The notes beneath the pieces were generated by a model. That model was given only the letters and a program-made list of their open reading frames with translations, did not search any database and had not been told where the DNA came from. A stretch of 10,516 bases of DNA from a bacterium. GTDB taxonomy: Bacteria > Patescibacteriota > Minisyncoccia > UBA6257 > 2-01-FULL-56-20. This document shows positions 7,281 to 10,516 of the stretch, piece by piece (the stretch's first letter is position 1; each line of letters opens with the position of its first letter). A program made the translations under genes and the position numbers. The stretch is taken from the NCBI GenBank assembly GCA_021817655.1, contig JAKAGE010000026.1, positions 1 to 10,516 on the forward strand, written 5' to 3'.

Positions 7281-8594
7281 ATGAAGCGATTTTTTGCGGT
7301 ATCGGCAACGCTTATCGTTGCCGCGTTCATATCCATCGGAATCTCAACGGCCATGGCCCTTCGGGGCCTTTCGGTGGCATACGCCGCCGCCACAACCACC
7401 CCGGCAGGGATCGGGACCACGAGTGCGACGACCACGGCCCAATCGACAAGCACCCTCCAGGCGCAGATCGACTACAATAACCAGCAGATCGCATCCCTGA
7501 ACCAGCAGATCGCCGTCTACCAGCAGGAACTCCAGCAGGTGGGCGCCAATAAAAAGACGCTCCAGGCGGCGATCAACGCGCTGAACATCCAGAAAAACAA
7601 AGTACAGACACAGGTCGCCGCGACGGAACGGCAGATCGCCGTGACCCAGCTCCAGATCCAGGAGCTGGGCGCGAGCATCACCGACACGGAACAGTCGATC
7701 GCGGCGGAACAGGCGGCGCTGGGAGCCGAACTCCGCATCCTTCAAAAATCGGACAACCAGCCGCTCCTCATGCAGCTCCTCGGATCAAAAACGCTCGGAG
7801 AGGCGTGGGACGATGTGAACGCGACGCTCCAGATGCAGGAAGCGATCCAGAACAAGATGCTCACCCTTAAATCCCAGGAAACCTCCCTTGCGAGCTCGAA
7901 GTCCGCTTCGCAGCAGCAGCAGGTGACGCTCGCGGCCCAGCAGCAGTCCCTTACCGCCCAGCAGCAGTCCCTTGTCCAGACGGTGCAATCAAAAAACCAG
8001 CTCCTCGTCCAAACAAACGCGCAGGAATCGACCTATGAGCAGTTGCTCGCCGCGGCGGAGGCGGAACTCAACAGTTTCTCCGCGTTCACGCAGAACGCCG
8101 GCGGATCGAAACTCCTCGGGAATGAAACGCAATGCGATTCCTGGGGATGCTACTACAGCCAGCGTGACGCCGCGTGGGGCAGCCTTCCGCTGAACGGCAC
8201 GCGGTACACGCTCGCAAGCGACGGCTGTCTCGTCACCGCGATGGCAATGGTCATGACGCATTACGGCTACCGCAACGTGACGCCCGTCACGATCAACTCG
8301 AATCCGAACAACTTCGCCGCATACTATCCGGCATATCTGCTTACGACGATCACGGTCGACGGAGTGACGGCAACGCGCAGGGCATCCTATATCGACGCGA
8401 CCCTCGCCACGGGCAATCCGGTGATCGTCGGCCTGCGCGCCTACGGCGGCACGCACTTTGTCGTGCTCGTTTCGGGAAGCCGCGGAAATTACATCATGAA
8501 AGACCCGTACGTGCAGAACGGGAACAATATCCCGTTCGCGGACCATTACTCGCTCCGGAGCATTTACGCGATCGCCCGGGTGGTGGTGAGCTAA
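7281..8594 (+). CDS. Secreted coiled-coil protein with C-terminal C39-like cysteine peptidase domain
   Basis: This 437-residue exported protein is probably a cell-wall hydrolase. A signal peptide covers about 1-35 (AYA before AATTT), followed by a Thr/Ser-rich stretch. Residues 56-265 are a Gln-rich coiled coil interrupted near 160-180 (LLGSKTLGEAWDDV). This resembles the EnvC/PcsB regulatory coils that are opened by FtsEX, although FtsEX is not in the window. Residues 290-437 match the papain-like Peptidase_C39_2 family: YYSQRDAAWGSLPLNG, catalytic Cys316 in ASDGCLVTAMAMVM, His392 in GGTHFVVLV and Asp408 in YIMKDPY. EnvC carries a LytM-like domain and PcsB a CHAP domain, so a C39 domain in that place is a variant architecture. 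A family role in bacteriocin-leader cleavage is unlikely, since no ABC transporter domain is fused. The Gln-Gln-Gln-Ser-Leu units near 220-231 are a tandem duplication. Confidence 0.88.
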   Translation: MKRFFAVSATLIVAAFISIGISTAMALRGLSVAYAAATTTPAGIGTTSATTTAQSTSTLQAQIDYNNQQIASLNQQIAVYQQELQQVGANKKTLQAAINALNIQKNKVQTQVAATERQIAVTQLQIQELGASITDTEQSIAAEQAALGAELRILQKSDNQPLLMQLLGSKTLGEAWDDVNATLQMQEAIQNKMLTLKSQETSLASSKSASQQQQVTLAAQQQSLTAQQQSLVQTVQSKNQLLVQTNAQESTYEQLLAAAEAELNSFSAFTQNAGGSKLLGNETQCDSWGCYYSQRDAAWGSLPLNGTRYTLASDGCLVTAMAMVMTHYGYRNVTPVTINSNPNNFAAYYPAYLLTTITVDGVTATRRASYIDATLATGNPVIVGLRAYGGTHFVVLVSGSRGNYIMKDPYVQNGNNIPFADHYSLRSIYAIARVVVS

Positions 8595-8611
8595 AAAAGG
8601 ATTTATCCTTT
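8593..8611 (-). terminator. Short intrinsic terminator of the FtsB-like gene
   Basis: A 6-bp stem (AAAGGA at 8596-8601, TCCTTT at 8606-8611, TTTA loop) ends in a six-T run on the minus strand (8598-8593). It begins 10 nt past the FtsB-like stop. It overlaps the stop codon of the convergent hydrolase gene, as at 6511-6541. The stem is weak. Confidence 0.5.
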
Positions 8612-8621
8612 GCCGACCGCA

Positions 8622-8918
8622 TCAATTCGTGGTCGAGGCAACGGTCGATGATGCCGAGGATGGGACGATGATGATCATCTGTTCCCCCGGCTTTTTATAA
8701 TTGAATCGCGCGCGAAGTTCTTTTTCAAGATTGAGCGGATTCGACAGATATTGGTTTTCCTCCTGCAGGCTTGCCTCCTGCGCCTTCGCCTTCGTGAGAT
8801 TCGCCTGGACATCCGCCAACTGGCTGCCGAGCTGCCCCTCTTCCCGTACGAAAGACACCACCTGCCACCCGATGATGACAAGGAAGAACGAGAGTGCGAC
8901 GACGGCGGCGATCTTCAT
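8622..8918 (-). CDS. FtsB/DivIC-like septum formation initiator protein
   Basis: This 98-residue bitopic membrane protein fits the FtsB/DivIC family, which bridges early and late divisome proteins (FtsQ/DivIB and FtsL). A membrane helix spans about 3-24, followed by a coiled coil at about 27-58 (QLGSQLADVQANLTKAKAQ). The family's globular tail is visible in NPLNLEKELRARFNYKKPGE and MIIIVP (60-86). A Ser/Thr-rich end follows. There is no Shine-Dalgarno before the ATG, but TTGCCT-17-TACACT ends 6 nt upstream, so the transcript should be leaderless. In many bacteria ftsB sits near eno or ispD; here it stands alone, convergent with the C39-like hydrolase gene. It could equally be called DivIC-like; the sequence does not separate the two. 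Confidence 0.87.
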   Translation of the reverse strand: MKIAAVVALSFFLVIIGWQVVSFVREEGQLGSQLADVQANLTKAKAQEASLQEENQYLSNPLNLEKELRARFNYKKPGEQMIIIVPSSASSTVASTTN

Positions 8919-8924
8919 GACTTT

Positions 8925-8953
8925 AGTGTAAGAAGATTCGGAATTTGAGGCAA
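8925..8953 (-). promoter_or_regulatory. Promoter of the FtsB-like gene, predicted leaderless
   Basis: On the minus strand TTGCCT (8953-8948), a 17-nt spacer and TACACT (8930-8925) match the sigma-70 consensus at 4 of 6 in each box. The -10 ends 6 nt before the ATG at 8918, so the start point falls on or next to the A of ATG. This is the best-formed of the leaderless candidates. Confidence 0.55.
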
Positions 8954-8975
8954 GTAATAAGGAAAGGGAACTATA

Positions 8976-9010
8976 TACCTAATTACCCTAATGTCGAAAA
9001 AGGTTAAAAT
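8976..9010 (+). promoter_or_regulatory. Promoter region of the HEPN-like gene with tandem octamers
   Basis: TAAAAT (9005-9010) ends 6 nt before the ATG at 9017, again predicting a leaderless start. A weak TTACCC (8983-8988) sits 16 nt upstream. It overlaps two near-identical direct repeats, TACCTAAT (8976-8983) and TACCCTAAT (8984-8992), which could bind a regulator. The 98-bp gap is shared with the divergent FtsB-like promoter. Confidence 0.4.
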
Positions 9011-9016
9011 GGGGAT

Positions 9017-9616
9017 ATGGACGAATCCCTACACGACGACCCCAAAATTGATGCGCTTTTGCGCGAAGCAAATTCATATATCTATAGAATGAAATCAGGA
9101 ATTCAAAGGGCAAATCCACGCCTTAAAAAACTTCGTGAAAATGGACTACATATTGAGGCCATTATGGTGGATGGCCAAATGCTTGAGTATGCCATTCGGA
9201 CTGTACTCAGTATGGTGAGAATAAAAAGCGGGATATTGAAACAAAAGGCGATAGCCAATCCATTTCCCGCTATAGATGCGTCAGAGGATTCAATAGAACG
9301 AATCCCTCTCGGAGCGCTCATTGGAAAGTTAAAGGCATTTACCGGAGAAAATGATCTGATCGTAAAATTAACCAATTTCAATCGGAAGTTCCGGCAAGAT
9401 TTCGTGCATCATGCGTTCTTTGTGAGCGAAGAAAAAATGGCGGAGATGGAAAGAGAATCCGACGAGTATTTCAAGGGAAGTGAGTTCTCTGATATGACCA
9501 TAGGGTTGGTAAATTATCAACGGCAGATACAGCAGGAAATTGCCGATCTATGCAAGGACGACGAAGCGCGCTCGGCGGGAATTGAACCCGCAAAGCCAGA
9601 AGAAAAGGCCACTTGA
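9017..9616 (+). CDS. Orphan helical protein with HEPN-type RX4H motif
   Basis: This 199-residue cytoplasmic protein has no signal peptide or membrane segment and appears entirely alpha-helical. I cannot assign a family with certainty. Around residues 98-133 it reads PLGALIGKLKAF, then LIVKLTNFNRKF and RQDFVHHAF. Arg126 and His131 thus form an RX4H motif in the position and context seen in HEPN-fold ribonucleases and nucleotide-binding proteins, many of which act in toxin-antitoxin or abortive-infection systems. No MNT nucleotidyltransferase or other antitoxin partner is adjacent. The gene is visibly AT-richer than its neighbours (two 60-base lines counted at 38 and 45 percent GC), which suggests acquisition. 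Its last 16 or so codons lie antisense to a tRNA-like gene, and the end AGIEPA is what antisense T-arm sequence typically encodes. The true functional C-terminus may therefore lie before about residue 183. Start: ATG with a -10 box 6 nt upstream and no Shine-Dalgarno. Confidence 0.7.
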   Translation: MDESLHDDPKIDALLREANSYIYRMKSGIQRANPRLKKLRENGLHIEAIMVDGQMLEYAIRTVLSMVRIKSGILKQKAIANPFPAIDASEDSIERIPLGALIGKLKAFTGENDLIVKLTNFNRKFRQDFVHHAFFVSEEKMAEMERESDEYFKGSEFSDMTIGLVNYQRQIQQEIADLCKDDEARSAGIEPAKPEEKAT

Positions 9617-9655
9617 TTACAGGTCAATCGCGTTTACCAGTTTCACCACGAGCGG
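9567..9655 (-). tRNA. tRNA-like gene with long variable arm, apparent UGU anticodon (isotype uncertain)
   Basis: On the minus strand the tRNA consensus is clear. T8 is at 9648. The D-arm GTG...CGC has A14, G18G19 and A21. The T-arm is 5 bp (9591-9587 with 9579-9575) around TTCAATT. A 20-nt variable region (9611-9592) can form a GGCC/GGCT stem, making this class II (Leu, Ser or Tyr type). The D-arm looks leucine-like. The anticodon stem TTGA/TCAA frames the loop CCTGTAA, giving UGU (threonine), which is not a class II isotype. Other oddities are C33 instead of U33, an A27-G43 mismatch, a C1-C72 mismatch over a 6-bp acceptor stem, and no encoded CCA. It could be a functional unusual tRNA or a decaying one. 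It starts 38 nt after the lepA stop, so it may be co-transcribed. Its 3' half lies inside the convergent HEPN-like reading frame. Confidence 0.6.
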
Positions 9656-9693
9656 CCCTGCGGGGAGGCATGGGTTAATGATAGCAAATAGGC

Positions 9694-10516
9694 TTACTTC
9701 TTGAGGATCTCCCGGAACACCTCGGGCGAGATATCGACGCGGGCATTCTCCTGAAGGCGCGCTTTGCCTTCGGCCTGCTTGCGCCAGAGCTTCATTTTGC
9801 GCGTCCGGTCGCCGCCATTCTTGCCGAAATTCCCCAACTCCTTCTTCATCGCGCCGATCGTCTCGCGGGCGATGATGCGCCCTTGCGTCCGCGCCTGGAG
9901 CGCCTGGCTAAACTGCTCCTGCGGGAGAAGCGTCTTCAGCCGCTCCACCGTCTGGCGTCCCTCGCGCTCGAGGTCCTTCTTCGGCACGATGCGCGTGAGC
10001 GCGGGCACCACCTCGTTCACCACAAGGATCTCCAGTTTCTCCACCTCCGCCTCCCGCTCCCCCGCCAGCTCGTACGTGAACGACGCATAGCCCTGGGACA
10101 CCGATTTCAGCCGATCGTCGAAATCGCGGATCAATTCTCGGAGCGGCATGACCGCGCGGATGAGCAGGTTGTCCCCGATATTCTTGACCTCCCCGATCTC
10201 CATATCGAACACCGTCTGCATCGCGAGCACCGGCGCAAGATACTGCTGGGGCGTAAGGATCTCGAGGTCAACGAGCGGCTCCCAGACCTTCTCCGGATGC
10301 TCGGGAAAATCCTGCGGCTGCTTGATGACGAACTCGCGGCCCTTATCGCGGATGCGGTACGCAATGGACGGAAAGCTCGTGAGGAAATGCAGGTTATATT
10401 CGCGCTCGAGGCGGCTCGAGATGATCTCGAAGTGAAGCTGCCCGAGAAATCCGGCTTTCAGCCCGCGGCCGAGCGCCTCGTTGGAATCCGGCTCGAAGCT
10501 GAGTGCCGCATCATTG
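9694..10516 (-). CDS. lepA: Elongation factor 4 (LepA), C-terminal 274 residues; N-terminus beyond window
   Basis: LepA/EF-4 is a ribosome-binding translational GTPase. The GTPase domain lies outside the window; what remains covers the EF-G-like domains III and V and the LepA-specific C-terminal domain. Family hallmarks are ALGRGLKAGFLGQLHFEII followed by LEREYNL (about residues 13-42 of the fragment), PQQYLAPVLAMQT, GYASFTYE, TQGRIIARETI, and the basic signature NGGDRTRKMKLWRKQAEGK with a final PEVFREILKK. The latter segment is unique to LepA and rules out EF-G, TypA or RF3. The stop is TAA at 9694. The reading frame is open to the right edge, so the gene is cut by the window and not broken. 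No terminator was found in the 38 nt before the downstream tRNA-like gene. Confidence 0.95.
   Translation of the reverse strand, partial: NDAALSFEPDSNEALGRGLKAGFLGQLHFEIISSRLEREYNLHFLTSFPSIAYRIRDKGREFVIKQPQDFPEHPEKVWEPLVDLEILTPQQYLAPVLAMQTVFDMEIGEVKNIGDNLLIRAVMPLRELIRDFDDRLKSVSQGYASFTYELAGEREAEVEKLEILVVNEVVPALTRIVPKKDLEREGRQTVERLKTLLPQEQFSQALQARTQGRIIARETIGAMKKELGNFGKNGGDRTRKMKLWRKQAEGKARLQENARVDISPEVFREILKK

Noticed and set aside
7989..8546. 185-residue minus-strand frame opposite the C39-like domain
   Set aside because: It is Arg/Val-rich antisense sequence. The plus strand carries the Cys/His/Asp triad and a Shine-Dalgarno.
9567..9655. Reading the tRNA-like gene as tRNA-Tyr (GUA)
   Set aside because: A long variable arm fits tyrosine, but framing the loop as CTGTAAT breaks the anticodon stem. 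Only the CCTGTAA loop leaves TTGA/TCAA paired.
9017..9660. Integrated element with flanking att repeats around the HEPN-like gene
   Set aside because: No copy of the tRNA 3' sequence was found in 8919-9016, and no integrase is present, so insertion remains only an inference from base composition.
1..10516. Alternative genetic code (UGA as glycine)
   Set aside because: TGA ends three genes exactly where their domains or frames end (6567, 8622 and 9614), so the standard bacterial code fits.

Overview
The window most likely comes from a Candidatus Patescibacteria (CPR) genome, probably a Parcubacteria-type lineage. This is an inference from three things. The surface protein has domains and a Gly-rich/VLGA tail that I associate with that group. 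Short envelope genes are packed with small gaps. The base composition is fairly GC-rich. TGA is a normal stop here, ending the RlpA-like, FtsB-like and HEPN-like genes at sensible domain ends, so the UGA-to-glycine code of Gracilibacteria and Absconditabacteria does not apply.

Layout. On the minus strand, 1-1043 is the N-terminal part of a P1B-like P-type ATPase cut by the window edge. Behind it, also minus, 1149-5429 is a 1426-residue secreted mosaic surface protein: signal peptide, right-handed beta-helix, several Ig/Fn3-like modules, a cadherin-like sandwich, a prealbumin-like module, a Gly-rich linker and a leucine-rich tail. A 243-bp divergent intergenic region follows. Next come a plus-strand SppA-like S49 membrane peptidase (5673-6512), a convergent minus-strand RlpA-like gene (6567-7037, TTG start), a second 243-bp divergent intergenic region, a plus-strand coiled-coil plus C39-like cysteine peptidase (7281-8594), and a convergent minus-strand FtsB/DivIC-like gene (8622-8918). 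A visibly AT-richer segment holds an orphan helical protein with a HEPN-type RX4H motif (9017-9616, plus). Its last codons lie antisense to an unusual long-variable-arm tRNA-like gene (9567-9655, minus). That tRNA follows the 3' end of lepA (9694-10516, minus, truncated by the window edge).

How the genes fit together. From 5673 to 8918 the window reads as a cell-envelope neighbourhood: a membrane serine peptidase, a peptidoglycan-active double-psi beta-barrel protein, a secreted coiled-coil hydrolase and a division protein. They sit next to a very large surface protein. They alternate in strand and are therefore not one operon. Each convergent pair shares a compact hairpin whose U-tract serves the minus-strand gene.

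The points most worth a second look are the class-II-like tRNA with an apparent UGU anticodon and C33, the HEPN-like orphan convergent with it, a recurring -10 box placed exactly 6 nt before the ATG (suggesting leaderless transcripts), a P1B-like ATPase whose CPC metal motif reads GPV, and a possible C-terminal sorting or anchoring tail on the surface protein. I saw no CRISPR array, insertion sequence, rRNA or phage gene.
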